Assembly (NCBI GenBank): GCA_028280635.1
Contig: JANQLM010000106.1
Span: 1 to 64,000, forward strand
DNA: 64,000 nt
Source of the DNA: Halieaceae bacterium
GTDB lineage: Bacteria; Pseudomonadota; Gammaproteobacteria; Pseudomonadales; Halieaceae
Reading direction: 5' to 3'
In this document: positions 24,051 to 33,566 of the stretch, one piece after another
Numbering within the stretch: the first letter of the stretch is position 1
Layout of the letters: each line of letters opens with the position of its first letter
Program-made: the position numbers and the translations under genes
Notes under the pieces: generated by a model
What the model was told of the DNA's origin: nothing
What the model saw: only the letters and a program-made list of their open reading frames with translations
The model's database searches: none

Positions 24051-25562
24051 TCAGGAGGCCTCGCGAAGCAGGGGTTCGCTGGGCTGGGCTGCATCCACGG
24101 GAGCGGCAGCGGAAAACTGCAGTGCGCCGTCTTCCAGGGGCGCGTACCGGAACATCTGCCGGTCCTTGCGGTAGTTCTGCGGGTTGATCCAGGGCTCGCG
24201 ATCTCCCTGCCGGGGGAACTTGTGCATCACCCTGCGCATATAGCCTGCGGAAAAATCCTCAATCCAGTCCCGGGCGGGCATGTCCTGGTCCTCCGGGCGC
24301 AAGGCCGGCACCACCTTCACAGAGCCCGTCTCGCTCATGTGGTTCAGCAGCCGGCAGCAGTATTCCGCCGTCAGGTCGGCCCGCAGGGTCCAGGAGGCGT
24401 TGATGTAGCCGAAGGTGGTCACCAGGTTGGGCACGCCGGTGTACATCAGCCCCTTGTAGGACCAGGTGCGCGAAAAATCGATCTGCTCGCCGTCCACCAC
24501 CACCTCGGCTTCGCCCAGTACCACCAGCTCCAGGCCGGTCGCTGTGACGATGATATCTGCCGGCAGCTCCTCACCGGATGTCAGCCGTATGCCGCCTTCT
24601 GTAAAGCTGTCGATTGTGTCGGTGACAACTGTCGCCGCGCCGCTGCGCAGGGACTTGAACAGATCGCTGTCGGGTACCAGGCACAGACGCTGATCCCAGG
24701 GGTTGTAGCGCGGAGTGAAATGGGTGTCGATGTCGTAGTCAGGGCCCAATTCCTTACGGAGCCGTTTGAACAACAGGTCGCGAATCTTGTGTGGGGCGGT
24801 GCGAGTGCGACGATACACCCACTGCTGCAGGAGCACGTTGCGCCAGCGAGTAATGCCATAGGCCCAGCGTTCCGGCAGTACGGCCCGCAGAGTGTTGGCG
24901 AACCAGTCTTTTGCGGGTCGTGAAACCACGTAGGTGGGTGAGCGCTGCAGCATGACCACGCTTTCCGCCTGCTCCGCCATGGCCGGCACAAGCGTCACGG
25001 CGGTGGCGCCAGAGCCGATGATCACCACGCGCTTGCCACGGTAGTCGAGGTCTTCCGGCCAGAACTGGGGGTGGATCACCGTGCCCCGGTAGCTGTCGCG
25101 GCCCGGGAACTCCGGCGTGTGCGCCTGGCGATAGCTGTAATAGCCGGCGCACATCATCAGGAAGTTGCAGCGCAGCTCGGTGGTTTCTTCACCTTTCAGT
25201 ACCGTAACGGTCCAGGTGGCCTCTGCGCTGGACCAGGCAACCCGGGTTACGCGATGTCCGAAGCGAATGTGCCGGTTTATGTCGTGTTCGCGTGCAGTCT
25301 CGTTGACATAGGCGCGAATGGCCGGCCCGTCGGCGATGGCCTTAGCATCCCGCCAGGGTTTGAAGCTGTAGCCAAGGGTATGCATGTCGCTGTCAGAGCG
25401 AATGCCGGGATAGCGGAACAGGTCCCAGGTACCGCCGATGGCATCGCGGCCCTCGAGTATGGCATAGCTGCGGCCCGGGCACTCGCGCTGCAGGTGCACC
25501 GCGGCACCGATACCCGAAAGACCGGCTCCCACTATAATGACATCGAAGCTGTCCACTGCCAT
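24051..25562 (-). CDS. Flavin-dependent (Baeyer-Villiger-type) monooxygenase
   Basis: A 503-residue FAD/NADPH monooxygenase. The N-terminal dinucleotide motif is VIIVGAGLSGIG, the second is VVIIGSGATAVTLVP, and between them lies the Baeyer-Villiger-like fingerprint FPGRDSYRGTVIHPQFWP. Family members insert an oxygen atom into ketones or hydroxylate alkanes and sulfur or nitrogen compounds in the cytoplasm. The C-terminal ATGLELVVLG segment is also typical. It lies 46 bases after the alkaline phosphatase gene and 30 bases before the sigma-54 regulator, so read-through into the regulator is possible. The substrate is unknown. Confidence 0.9.
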   Translation of the reverse strand: MAVDSFDVIIVGAGLSGIGAAVHLQRECPGRSYAILEGRDAIGGTWDLFRYPGIRSDSDMHTLGYSFKPWRDAKAIADGPAIRAYVNETAREHDINRHIRFGHRVTRVAWSSAEATWTVTVLKGEETTELRCNFLMMCAGYYSYRQAHTPEFPGRDSYRGTVIHPQFWPEDLDYRGKRVVIIGSGATAVTLVPAMAEQAESVVMLQRSPTYVVSRPAKDWFANTLRAVLPERWAYGITRWRNVLLQQWVYRRTRTAPHKIRDLLFKRLRKELGPDYDIDTHFTPRYNPWDQRLCLVPDSDLFKSLRSGAATVVTDTIDSFTEGGIRLTSGEELPADIIVTATGLELVVLGEAEVVVDGEQIDFSRTWSYKGLMYTGVPNLVTTFGYINASWTLRADLTAEYCCRLLNHMSETGSVKVVPALRPEDQDMPARDWIEDFSAGYMRRVMHKFPRQGDREPWINPQNYRKDRQMFRYAPLEDGALQFSAAAPVDAAQPSEPLLREAS

Positions 25563-25608
25563 GGCGCTGCTCTCCCGGCCTGTTCTTTTCTTTATACCCT
25601 GCGTTCGG

Positions 25609-26988
25609 TCAGTTCGATTGGCCGAACAGGAAGTCTCGCATGATCTCGTAAATCTGCGGTTGGGTCACCATGGTGGGAACCAGCCCCGCTCCAGTCTGGT
25701 TGGCCAACAACGGAACCTGGCCACCCGTGTGCTCCTCGTAGGGGAAACTGTTGGTGGCGTAGTTTACGCCCATGATTGCGCCTTCATCGGTCCGCAACCG
25801 CACCAGCATGCCGGGCGAGTAGACGGGCGCACCGTACTTGGCAAACAGGCTGATCTCAGGCACCAGTTGCGCCGCGTGCCCGTGGTCGGCCGTGACAAGG
25901 ATCAGCGTATCCGGTGATTTCTCGGCGAAAGCAAGGGCCACGGTCAGGGCTTCGTCCAGCTGTTGGAGTTCGCCGATGGAGCCGCAGGGTTTGCGCCGGT
26001 GGGCCTGTTTGTCGATCGATGCAGACTCCACCATCAGGAAAAAGCCGCGCTCGTTGTCCAGCCGTCGCAGGGCGGCCTCGGTCATGTCGGCAAGACCTGG
26101 CATGCCGCTGAAGTCGGGCTCAGGCTCGCAACTCATCGGCTCTGGCAGGCGCACGCTGCCGAGAAACGGATGCACTTCGTTCAGCCAACTGGGCCTGGGG
26201 CGTTCCGCGGAGCGATCTCCCTGGCCGCGTAAGCGCACCGGCATGGTAGAGGGAGAGAACAGGCCCAGCGTGCGAATATTGTCATCGACAGGCAGTGCCT
26301 CCAGTTCAGCGGCCGTGTTGATCACCGTAAAGCCCCTGTCTTCCGCCAGCTCGCGCACACTGCGCTGGTCGCCTTCGGCGGGCATGTCGAAGTGCTGGCT
26401 GCCGCCCCCCAGTATCACCTCGACGCTGGAGGCGGCGAGCTGTTCGGAGATTGAGCCCGGACCACCGCTGGCGCGGGTGTACTGCCGGCAGTGTGGCAGC
26501 ACGATGCCATAGCGCTTTACGCCGTGAATGGTTTCCGGGTCTTCACAGGTGCGCACACTCATATGAGCGGCAAACGCCGCGGGGGTGGCGTCCGTCACGC
26601 TGGAGGTGGTTACCAGGCCGGTGCGCAGCCCCGCCGCCTCCGCCTGCTCGAGGATGGTCTCTAGCGGCGCGTCAACACCGGCGCTGCTGGCTATACGGCC
26701 GCGGCTGGTGACGACGCCGGTGGCAATGGAGGTGGCGGTATTGGCGGAGTCCGCCACGTAGACCCGCTGTCCGTCCTCATCGATAGTGAGTACCTGGGCG
26801 GCTGACCGCACCGGCAGCTCATCCATTACCAGGCGGCCTTCGGCGCCCACCAGATAGTTGCGGGCGATGGTGATCTGCACATCGTCCATCCCGTCGCCGA
26901 TGATGAGAATGACGTTGCGCGCCGCCTGCACCTGCGGTGCCAGCAGGGTCAGGGTTAACAGCAGCTGTGCTGGCAGACGGAGCATCAC
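25609..26988 (-). CDS. Alkaline phosphatase, secreted
   Basis: A 459-residue PhoA-superfamily enzyme with a signal peptide (MMLRLPAQLLLTLTLLAPQVQA, cleaved near residue 22). The first metal site is IIGDGMDD, the nucleophile region is ADSANTATSIATG with the catalytic Ser, and distal zinc ligands are in TADHGHAAQ and the EEHTGGQVP motif. It hydrolyses phosphomonoesters in the periplasm. Cysteines are present in spaced pairs that may form disulfides. No Pho-box-like sequence was recognised upstream. Confidence 0.92.
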   Translation of the reverse strand: MMLRLPAQLLLTLTLLAPQVQAARNVILIIGDGMDDVQITIARNYLVGAEGRLVMDELPVRSAAQVLTIDEDGQRVYVADSANTATSIATGVVTSRGRIASSAGVDAPLETILEQAEAAGLRTGLVTTSSVTDATPAAFAAHMSVRTCEDPETIHGVKRYGIVLPHCRQYTRASGGPGSISEQLAASSVEVILGGGSQHFDMPAEGDQRSVRELAEDRGFTVINTAAELEALPVDDNIRTLGLFSPSTMPVRLRGQGDRSAERPRPSWLNEVHPFLGSVRLPEPMSCEPEPDFSGMPGLADMTEAALRRLDNERGFFLMVESASIDKQAHRRKPCGSIGELQQLDEALTVALAFAEKSPDTLILVTADHGHAAQLVPEISLFAKYGAPVYSPGMLVRLRTDEGAIMGVNYATNSFPYEEHTGGQVPLLANQTGAGLVPTMVTQPQIYEIMRDFLFGQSN

Positions 26989-27007
26989 TATCTCTTCCGG
27001 TTGAACG

Positions 27008-27409
27008 TCAGAGCGCCAGAACGCAGCGCACTGCGATTGCCATCAGTACCAGGGAAGACAGGGCGAATACGCTGAAGCGAATCATCACCCGGTTAATGGT
27101 GTTCTGTACCAGGGAATGCGCTATCCGCAGCCCCACGTAGGCCCAGGCCAGGTTGACGTTGATCGCATCCCCTGCGCCCGCCAACTGGGCGTAGAACGCC
27201 AGGGCGTAAAACACCGTGGGCTGCTCGTGCAGGTGGTTATAGTTGTCCGCCACCTGGCGCGCACTGCTGGGTAAGACATTCAGGGAACCGGGATGGCGAG
27301 CCTGGTCGGGGTCCAGGCCGGCGGCCTGCATGGCAGGTATGCGCAACAGGTACATCCATATCCAGACGATCAGGGTCCAGCTGGCCAGGGCAAGCACGGG
27401 TGTGAGCAC
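27008..27409 (-). CDS. MAPEG-family membrane protein
   Basis: A 133-residue protein with four hydrophobic segments (about residues 3-24, 60-80, 85-105 and 112-132) and the MAPEG landmark region ARQVADNYNHLHEQPTVFYAL followed by NVNLAWAYVGLRIAHSLVQ. The eukaryotic family includes microsomal glutathione transferase and eicosanoid enzymes; the role of the bacterial branch is generally unknown. It lies 20 bases upstream-to-downstream of the phosphatase start and may share its transcript. Confidence 0.85.
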   Translation of the reverse strand: MLTPVLALASWTLIVWIWMYLLRIPAMQAAGLDPDQARHPGSLNVLPSSARQVADNYNHLHEQPTVFYALAFYAQLAGAGDAINVNLAWAYVGLRIAHSLVQNTINRVMIRFSVFALSSLVLMAIAVRCVLAL

Positions 27410-27481
27410 GGGGATCTCCTCGGGTTAGTGGTGCGTCATTATGATTTTGGACGCCAAGGGTACTTGGCGACTGTCACAGGT

Positions 27482-28558
27482 TCAATCGAAGCGCGGGAAC
27501 AAAGACAGCTGGTCCGCCTCGTCAGCCTGTCGCGGCTCGAGCCGCAGTCCCGCGCCTAGCAGACGCACCGGCAGCGGCCGCCTGGCACGGGCGGTGAGCA
27601 GCAGGCGCTGGTACTCCTCGCGATTGCGCCAGGGTTCCGAGCGGTCGGCGAGCAGCTCTTCCAGTGTGGTCTGGCTGAAGTTGCGAAACTTTACCTTCAC
27701 GAATCGTTTGATGGGCAGGTACTGCTGCTCGATCTTGCCAAAGCGTTCGGCCAACTCCTCCAGGATGGTATCCAGCGCCTCCAGCAGCTCTTCATCTGAA
27801 CCCAGGTCGCGAGAGTAGGTGCGTTCGACGCTGATGGACTTGCGAATGCGGCTGGTTTTCACTTCGCGGTCGTCCTTGCCGTAGGCCAGTTCGGCCAACC
27901 GCGGGCCGTACTTGCCGAAGCGCCGCGCCAGTTCCTCGATGGGTACTGCCTGCAGGTCGCCGCAGGTCATCACACCCATGCGTTTGAGCTTTTCGGTGGT
28001 GACCTTGCCTACACCGTTAATCCTGGACACGGGCAGGGTTTTGACAAACTCGGCCACCTGCGCCGGTGCCACGGTGAAGAGGCCGTCGGGCTTGTCCCAG
28101 TCACTGGCCACCTTGGCCAGGAACTTGTTGGGCGCCACACCGGCGGAGACGGTGAGACTCAGCTCTTCCCGCACCCGGCGCCTGATTTCCTCGGCGATCA
28201 GGGTCGCGCTGCCGTCAAAATGTGGGCTGTCGCTGACATCCAGGTAGGCTTCGTCCAGGGAGAGCGGCTCAATGCGCTCGGTGAAGTCACTGAAGATCTC
28301 GCGGAATTGCCCCGAGATCCTGCGATACAGCTCGAAGCGCGGCTTGATGATGACCAGCTGTGGGCAAAGCTGCCGTGCCCGTGCGGTAGGCAGTGCGGAG
28401 TGCACACCGTACTTGCGCGCCTCGTAGTTAGCCGTGGCCACCACGCCACGGTCTGACGAACCACCCACGGCGATGGGTTTGTCGCGCAGCTCCGGGTTCT
28501 CGCGCATCTCCACCGAGGCGTAGAAAGAGTCGGCGTCAATGTGAATGATCTTGCGCAT
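27482..28558 (-). CDS. dinB: DNA polymerase IV (translesion, Y family)
   Basis: A 358-residue Y-family polymerase. It begins MRKIIHIDADSFYASVEMR, matching the E. coli start, with catalytic acidic residues in HIDADSFYA and PLSLDEAYLDVS. The helix-hairpin-helix region (LPVSRINGVGKVTTEKL) and little-finger domain follow. It performs error-prone bypass synthesis past damaged bases. The first 23 bases overlap the end of the upstream exporter gene. The C-terminal QLSLFPRFD resembles a beta-clamp-binding QLxLF motif. Confidence 0.95.
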   Translation of the reverse strand: MRKIIHIDADSFYASVEMRENPELRDKPIAVGGSSDRGVVATANYEARKYGVHSALPTARARQLCPQLVIIKPRFELYRRISGQFREIFSDFTERIEPLSLDEAYLDVSDSPHFDGSATLIAEEIRRRVREELSLTVSAGVAPNKFLAKVASDWDKPDGLFTVAPAQVAEFVKTLPVSRINGVGKVTTEKLKRMGVMTCGDLQAVPIEELARRFGKYGPRLAELAYGKDDREVKTSRIRKSISVERTYSRDLGSDEELLEALDTILEELAERFGKIEQQYLPIKRFVKVKFRNFSQTTLEELLADRSEPWRNREEYQRLLLTARARRPLPVRLLGAGLRLEPRQADEADQLSLFPRFD

Positions 28559-30338
28559 CCCGCTGCTTCTGTTGTGCCTGCCAGAGCTCGGCGTAGTGTC
28601 CGTTGTGCTCCAGCAGCTCGCGGTGTTTGCCCTGTTCGACCACCCGGCCGTCCTGTAGCACCAGAATGCGGTCCGCGTCGATGATCGTCGACAAGCGGTG
28701 GGCGATCACCAGGCTGGTGTGGTCGGTGGAAATCTCTCGCAGGGCGGCCAGAATTGCGCGTTCTGACTTGCTGTCCAGTGACGATGTCGCCTCGTCAAAT
28801 ACCAGTATAGGCGGTCGCTTCAAGAGGGTACGGGCGATGGCGACCCGCTGCTTTTCCCCGCCGGAAAGTTTCAGCCCGCGCTCCCCCACCAGGGTGTCGG
28901 GCCCCTCGGGCAGCGAGGTGATAAAGGCATCCAGGTGAGCCAGGCGGATGGCGGCCCCCACCTCTTCGTCACTGGCGTCCGGCTTCCCATAGCGCACGTT
29001 CTCGAACAGGCTGTCGTTGAACAGCACCGTGTCCTGGGGAACGATGCCGATCACCTGGCGCAGGGAAGCCTGGGTGACGCCACCGATATCCTGGCCGTCG
29101 ATTCGGATGCTGCCAGACACGGGGTCGTAAAACCGGAACAGTAGTTTCACCAGTGTGGACTTGCCGGCCCCGGAGGGGCCGACCACCGCCACCTTTTCCC
29201 CGGGGGCGACGGTAAAGCTCACATCCCTGAGGATTGGTCGCTCCTCCGAGTAGGCAAAGCCGACCGCCTCGAAGCGGATTTCGCCGCGCGCCACGCGCAG
29301 CACCTGTGCCCCCTCCTGGTCGACCACCGATGGCCTGACCGCCAACAGCTCGAACATCTTTTCTATGTTGGCCAGCGAGCCCTTGATCTCGCGGAATACA
29401 AAACCGAGGAAATTCAGCGGCAGGAATAGCTGGATCATGAACTGATTGATCAGGATAAAGTCACCCAGGGTCATGTCGCCCTGGCGCACGCCGGTGGCCG
29501 CCATGCCGATCATCGCCGTCTGGGCCAGGGCAATGATCAGGGCCTGGCCGCCATTGAGGCCGAACAGCGACAGGCGATTGCGGCGCCTGGCCAGTTCCCA
29601 GCGCGCCAGCTCCTCGTCGTAGCGCTGCGCCTCGAACTCCTCGTTGGTGAAGTACTTGACGGTCTCGAAGTTCATCAGGCTGTCGACCGCCCGGGTATTG
29701 CTGGCCGAATCCGCGGCGTTCATCTCTCGTACGAACTGGGTGCGCCACTCGGTGGCACGCAGGGAAAACAGGCCGTAGATCAACACCGACAACACGGTAA
29801 TGGCGGCAAAGGAGGCACCGTAGTTGGTAAGGAGGATCACCGCCACCGCGGCTATCTCAAACAGGGTGGGTGCGATGTTGAAGACAAAAAAGCGCATCAA
29901 GAAGCTGATGCCGGTGGTGCCGCGTTCTATGTCGCGAGCCAGGCCACCGGTACGGCGATTGAGATGGAAATCGAGATCCAGGGCGTGCACGTGGCGGAAC
30001 ACCTGCAGGCCCACGCGTCGCATGGCCCGCTCGGTAACGCGGCCAAAGATGGTATCCCGCAGTTCGCCGAAGAACACGTTGGAAAAGCGCGCGCCTCCGT
30101 AGGCCAGCACCAGGCCCGCGATCGCCATCATCGAAAGCTGTGGCCCCGATGTGTCCAGCGAGTCCACCAGGTGCTTGAGCAGGAAGGGAATCATCAGCAC
30201 CGCGCCCTTGGCCAGCAGCAGGCACAGCAGGGCCGCCGCTACCCGCCGGCGCGACTCCCGCAGGAATGGCCATAGGTGGGATAGGACTCGCCAGTTGTAG
30301 GCGGTCTCAGTCTCCGCTTCGAAATTGCCGTGCCGCAT
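28536..30338 (-). CDS. Atm1-type ABC exporter (fused permease and ATPase)
   Basis: A 600-residue half-transporter. Residues 20-310 hold six transmembrane helices, and residues 345-580 the ATPase with Walker A GPSGAGKST, signature LSGGEKQRVAIAR and Walker B ILVFDEATSSLDS. The N-terminal LWPFLRESRRRVAAALLCLL and HLNRRTGGLARDIERGT are typical of the ABCB7/Atm1 group, which exports glutathione-linked metal or sulfur species. It overlaps the start of dinB by 23 bases and lies one base from the upstream outer-membrane protein gene. The cargo cannot be determined here. Confidence 0.92.
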   Translation of the reverse strand: MRHGNFEAETETAYNWRVLSHLWPFLRESRRRVAAALLCLLLAKGAVLMIPFLLKHLVDSLDTSGPQLSMMAIAGLVLAYGGARFSNVFFGELRDTIFGRVTERAMRRVGLQVFRHVHALDLDFHLNRRTGGLARDIERGTTGISFLMRFFVFNIAPTLFEIAAVAVILLTNYGASFAAITVLSVLIYGLFSLRATEWRTQFVREMNAADSASNTRAVDSLMNFETVKYFTNEEFEAQRYDEELARWELARRRNRLSLFGLNGGQALIIALAQTAMIGMAATGVRQGDMTLGDFILINQFMIQLFLPLNFLGFVFREIKGSLANIEKMFELLAVRPSVVDQEGAQVLRVARGEIRFEAVGFAYSEERPILRDVSFTVAPGEKVAVVGPSGAGKSTLVKLLFRFYDPVSGSIRIDGQDIGGVTQASLRQVIGIVPQDTVLFNDSLFENVRYGKPDASDEEVGAAIRLAHLDAFITSLPEGPDTLVGERGLKLSGGEKQRVAIARTLLKRPPILVFDEATSSLDSKSERAILAALREISTDHTSLVIAHRLSTIIDADRILVLQDGRVVEQGKHRELLEHNGHYAELWQAQQKQRDAQDHSH

Positions 30339-30339
30339 G

Positions 30340-31296
30340 TCAGCGCTCGCCGATGATGATCTCGAACCTCACTTTCACCTGGGCGACGCCCTCCCGATCA
30401 TCATCGGGCCGACGCTTGCGCCAGGCGTAGCGGGGTTCGACTTCTATATAGAGCCAGTCTCGCAGGTAGCGGCGGCGAAAGCCCATGCCCAGCCCGCGGG
30501 CCTTGAGTACCTCCGGGTCGGTTTCACCGCGCACGAAGCCAAACAGTCGCAGGGCGCTGCGGTTGTCCAGGCGGCGTATCCAGGCCAGGCGAGTGTTCCA
30601 CTCGCCGCCGTTGGTCTCCTCGCCATAGTCTACCCGGTTGGCCCAGCGCAGCAGCGTGTTCTCGCTGAGCGGCTGGTTGAGGTCGAAACGCGTGCGACTG
30701 GTGAAGCCGTCACCTCCGACCCAGAACACTTCTTCGCTGAAGCGAACGCTGGAGGTACCTATAAAATCGTCCTGGAAACGATAGCGCCCACCCAGCTTCA
30801 CGTTGAAGCCGGACTTACCTCCGGCAAACAGGTAGGCGGACGAGCGCTTCTCGCGTCGCACCTGGTATTGCACGCCCGCGGCGGAATCCCCGTCGGTGGC
30901 AATGGAGGGGTCGTAAAACTCGTCATCAAAATCATCGTCCTGGCTGGAGAACACCACGCTGAGGCGATCACTGGTACGCGGCAGGTGCAGGCGGCCGGTG
31001 ATGCGCAGCTTGCTGTCCCAGCCGTCCTGTTCGTCCCACTCGACCTGCGGGCGGATACGGACCTGAGAGCGCGCCCTGTCTTCGATATCCAGTGGGTGAC
31101 CGAAAAAGCCGTCCACCCAGCCGGCAATCTCATCAGCCCGGGTACTGACATCGTCGTAACTCTGGTCTACCCAGCGTCGCTCCGGGCCAGTGTCGGCGCC
31201 GGTATCCTGTGGTGCGGCCGCGCCGTGCAGCGACATGGCCTGGGTGGCGATTGCAAGCAGCCAGACGGCTGCCTTCCTTGGGGCGGGGCGGGACAC
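30340..31296 (-). CDS. Outer-membrane beta-barrel protein of unknown function
   Basis: A 318-residue protein with a signal peptide (about residues 1-28, ending HGAAA). The body has many alternating-hydrophobic strands typical of a barrel (FNVKLGGRYRFQDDFIG, TSRTRFDLNQPLS, SALRLFGFVRGET, LYIEVEPRYAWRKR), and it ends in a strand VKVRFEIII. No enzyme motif is visible. It heads the minus-strand group that continues into the Atm1-like exporter one base downstream, so the two may be co-expressed. It is divergent from the quinone oxidoreductase across 55 bases. Confidence 0.7.
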   Translation of the reverse strand: MSRPAPRKAAVWLLAIATQAMSLHGAAAPQDTGADTGPERRWVDQSYDDVSTRADEIAGWVDGFFGHPLDIEDRARSQVRIRPQVEWDEQDGWDSKLRITGRLHLPRTSDRLSVVFSSQDDDFDDEFYDPSIATDGDSAAGVQYQVRREKRSSAYLFAGGKSGFNVKLGGRYRFQDDFIGTSSVRFSEEVFWVGGDGFTSRTRFDLNQPLSENTLLRWANRVDYGEETNGGEWNTRLAWIRRLDNRSALRLFGFVRGETDPEVLKARGLGMGFRRRYLRDWLYIEVEPRYAWRKRRPDDDREGVAQVKVRFEIIIGER

Positions 31297-31351
31297 TAGG
31301 GTCTCTTGTTCTACACTTGGCGTTCAACCAGAGTAATGCCGAAGGGGAAAA

Positions 31352-32329
31352 ATGACCATGGTAAAGGCAGTTCGAATAGCGACCACCGGTGGACCGGAAG
31401 TTATGGCGCTGGAAGACCTGAGCCTGGAGCCCCCCGGGCCGGGCATGGTCACTGTCCGCAATGAGGCGGTCGGGCTCAACTTCATCGATACCTACCATCG
31501 CTCCGGGCTGTACCCGCTGGAGTTGCCGAGCGGACTGGGCCTCGAGGGAGCGGGAGTGGTGGAAGCCGCGGGCGAGGGTGCCGACTTTTCCGAGGGCGAC
31601 CGGGTCGCCTACTGCGCCGCCGGCATCGGCGCCTATAGCGAGGCGATCAACCTGCCCGCGTCGCGACTGGTATCGATTCCAGAGGGCATGGGCTTTGAAA
31701 GCGCGGCCGCCGTGGCCCTGAAGGGCGCTACCTGTGAATACCTGCTGCAGCGTACCTACCCGCTGAAGAGCGGCGAGTACTGCCTGTTTCACGCGGCGGC
31801 GGGGGGAGTGGGGCTGATCTTTGGCCAATGGGCAAAGGCGATCGGTGCGCGAGCCATCGGTACGGTCAGCACTGAGGAAAAAGCCGAGTTGGCCAGGGCC
31901 GCGGGCTATGAGCACGTCATCAACTACAGCCAGGAAAACGTGCTGGAGCGGGTGCTGGAGATTACCGGCGGAGACAAACTCCCCGTGGTCTACGATGGCG
32001 TCGGCAAAGACACCTTCGAGCAGTCGCTGGATTGCCTGCGCCCCCGCGGTCTGATGGTCAGCTTCGGCAATGCTTCCGGCGCACCGCCGCCGCTGGAACT
32101 GGGCACCCTGAGCGCCAAGGGTTCACTGTTTATCACGCGACCTACCCTGTTCAGCTATGTGATGGAAACGGCCGAGCTGCGCCAATGCCTGGGCGACGTG
32201 TTCCAGCGGGTGCTGCAGGGCGATGTGGTGGTGGAAATTAACCAGCGCTACGCGCTGGCGGATGTCCAGCAAGCCCACCTTGACCTGGAGGCGCGCAGGA
32301 CGACCGGCTCCACCATCCTCTTGCCATGA
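31352..32329 (+). CDS. NADPH:quinone oxidoreductase, zeta-crystallin type
   Basis: A 325-residue medium-chain dehydrogenase/reductase without zinc-binding cysteines. The N-terminal fold has VGLNFIDTYHRSGLYPL and the Rossmann motif is HAAAGGVGLIFGQWAKAIGA with the following GTVSTEEKAELAR that discriminates NADPH. The DGVGKDTFEQSLDCL and FGNASGAPPPLELG segments are typical of QorA. It reduces quinones or related carbonyls in the cytoplasm. GGGGAAAA precedes the ATG; a second ATG two codons on is also possible. Confidence 0.92.
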   Translation: MTMVKAVRIATTGGPEVMALEDLSLEPPGPGMVTVRNEAVGLNFIDTYHRSGLYPLELPSGLGLEGAGVVEAAGEGADFSEGDRVAYCAAGIGAYSEAINLPASRLVSIPEGMGFESAAAVALKGATCEYLLQRTYPLKSGEYCLFHAAAGGVGLIFGQWAKAIGARAIGTVSTEEKAELARAAGYEHVINYSQENVLERVLEITGGDKLPVVYDGVGKDTFEQSLDCLRPRGLMVSFGNASGAPPPLELGTLSAKGSLFITRPTLFSYVMETAELRQCLGDVFQRVLQGDVVVEINQRYALADVQQAHLDLEARRTTGSTILLP

Positions 32330-32375
32330 GCGACTGGCGCGGGGGCATAATGGCAGCCATGAAAAGGAGAACGTC

Positions 32376-32765
32376 ATGACCGCACTGGAACGTTGGCACG
32401 AAGTGGTGCAGAGCAAGAACCCCGATTTGCTCGATGATCTGCTGGCTGAGAATTGTGTGTTTTACTCGCCGATCGTGCATACACCGCAGGAGGGAAGGGC
32501 CTTGACCAAGCTCTACCTGGCGGCGGCCATGCAGGTACTTGGCGAGGGGTTTCACTATGTGCGCGAGGTATCAGATGGCAGCCAGGCTGTGCTGGAGTTC
32601 ATGGGTGAGAACGAAGGCATCACCATCAACGGCGTCGATATCTTCAGCTGGGACGAAAATGGCCAGATCGACAGTTTCAAGGTGATGGTCAGGCCGCTGA
32701 AAGCCGTAAACCTGTTGCACGCCCACATGAAAGCCATGCTTGAGCAACTGTCGGCTGACGCATAA
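32376..32765 (+). CDS. NTF2-like / SnoaL-type small protein
   Basis: A 129-residue protein starting MTALERWHEVVQSKNPD, with the cone-shaped NTF2-like pattern: an N-terminal helix pair, LLAENCVFYSPI, FHYVREVSDGSQAVLEFMG and a final strand DSFKVMVRPLKA. Family members are isomerases, hydratases or ligand-binding proteins; no catalytic set can be assigned. The ATG follows AAGGAGAACGTC, a strong ribosome-binding site, 46 bases after the oxidoreductase gene, so the two form a likely operon. Confidence 0.8.
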   Translation: MTALERWHEVVQSKNPDLLDDLLAENCVFYSPIVHTPQEGRALTKLYLAAAMQVLGEGFHYVREVSDGSQAVLEFMGENEGITINGVDIFSWDENGQIDSFKVMVRPLKAVNLLHAHMKAMLEQLSADA

Positions 32766-32854
32766 CGGTAAGACCTCAGCCATTTCAGCGTGGGGACGCT
32801 TACATCCTCTCGCGGTTCCGGCACACTCATTGCTTCTCCGACGAGTCAGGTCCT

Positions 32855-32886
32855 GGGCTCAACCCCGCCGGGGTGGGGTTGAACCC
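32855..32886. terminator. Strong hairpin between convergent genes, possible terminator
   Basis: Arms GGGCTCAACCCC (32855-32866) and GGGGTTGAACCC (32875-32886) pair over 12 positions with one G-U or A-C type mismatch, around an 8-base loop. It sits between the ends of the NTF2-like gene (plus) and the CHRD gene (minus). There is no U-tract, so it may be a factor-assisted terminator or a 3'-end stabiliser. It is not a tRNA. Confidence 0.45.
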
Positions 32887-32913
32887 GCATCAACACTCAG
32901 GCTGCAAAACGGT

Positions 32914-33501
32914 CTAGTCATCCCTGCGAAGCGGGCGGACCTGGCCCCGTAGCTCACCGGGTGGAAACGCGGTCGTATGCAGGTTCCAATACACGCTGCC
33001 CTCGTTGATGGCTGCCGCCAGCGAGGCCAGGTTGTTTATAGGACGGCCAATAGTGTCGATGCAGGGGTCCGGTTCGCCGTCTGATGCAAAGGGCCGCGGG
33101 AAATTGGCATTGGTGAGCGTGCCGACGACCCGTTGCCCTTCCAGGGTGACATCGGGCTGGTTGTCGAAGGTGGCGGCAACAAAGTCAACGAGGCCGATCG
33201 CTACCGGGCCGTTCGCGCCGGCGATATGGCAATGCAAGTGCAGCCGGGTGAACTCACCTGCCAGGCCGTTGAAGCGCACCCTGACCTCAGCGCTGCTAAA
33301 GTCAGGATTGAAACGGATGATTGCCCGGGCCCGTCCACCGGACTGTACCGGCACATCCGCGATTTCCTGTGCTGCAGAGAGACGGGTGGATGAGCGGAAG
33401 CCGTTGTCATCCGCCTGGGCAGCGGTGCCAAGGCTCAGCAGGCCAGCGGACAGCAGGGCGTAGCACAAGCGAGAGGTCGAAGTCGTTGAGCGTGTATTCA
33501 T
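32914..33501 (-). CDS. CHRD-domain secreted protein
   Basis: A 195-residue protein with a signal peptide (about residues 1-30, ending AAQA). The body is a CHRD domain: LSAAQEIADVPVQSGGRARAI, a strand FSSAEVRVRFNGL, the histidine-rich THLHLH-type segment RLHLHCHIAGANGPV, and the end YWNLHTTAFPPGELRGQVRP. CHRD domains were named from chordin and occur in many secreted bacterial proteins of unknown function. It is divergent from the ECF sigma operon, and the two share an inverted -35-like element, so it is probably a target of that sigma factor. Confidence 0.88.
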   Translation of the reverse strand: MNTRSTTSTSRLCYALLSAGLLSLGTAAQADDNGFRSSTRLSAAQEIADVPVQSGGRARAIIRFNPDFSSAEVRVRFNGLAGEFTRLHLHCHIAGANGPVAIGLVDFVAATFDNQPDVTLEGQRVVGTLTNANFPRPFASDGEPDPCIDTIGRPINNLASLAAAINEGSVYWNLHTTAFPPGELRGQVRPLRRDD

Positions 33502-33566
33502 GGTCTGTTCCCTCTGTGAATAGGTGATTTGTGAAGCACGGTGCTTGCCAGCAGGGTGGCGAACAT

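Noticed and set aside
32855-32886. Stem-loop as a tRNA or small RNA gene
   Set aside because: It has one plain stem, no cloverleaf, no anticodon arm and no promoter that I can recognise.
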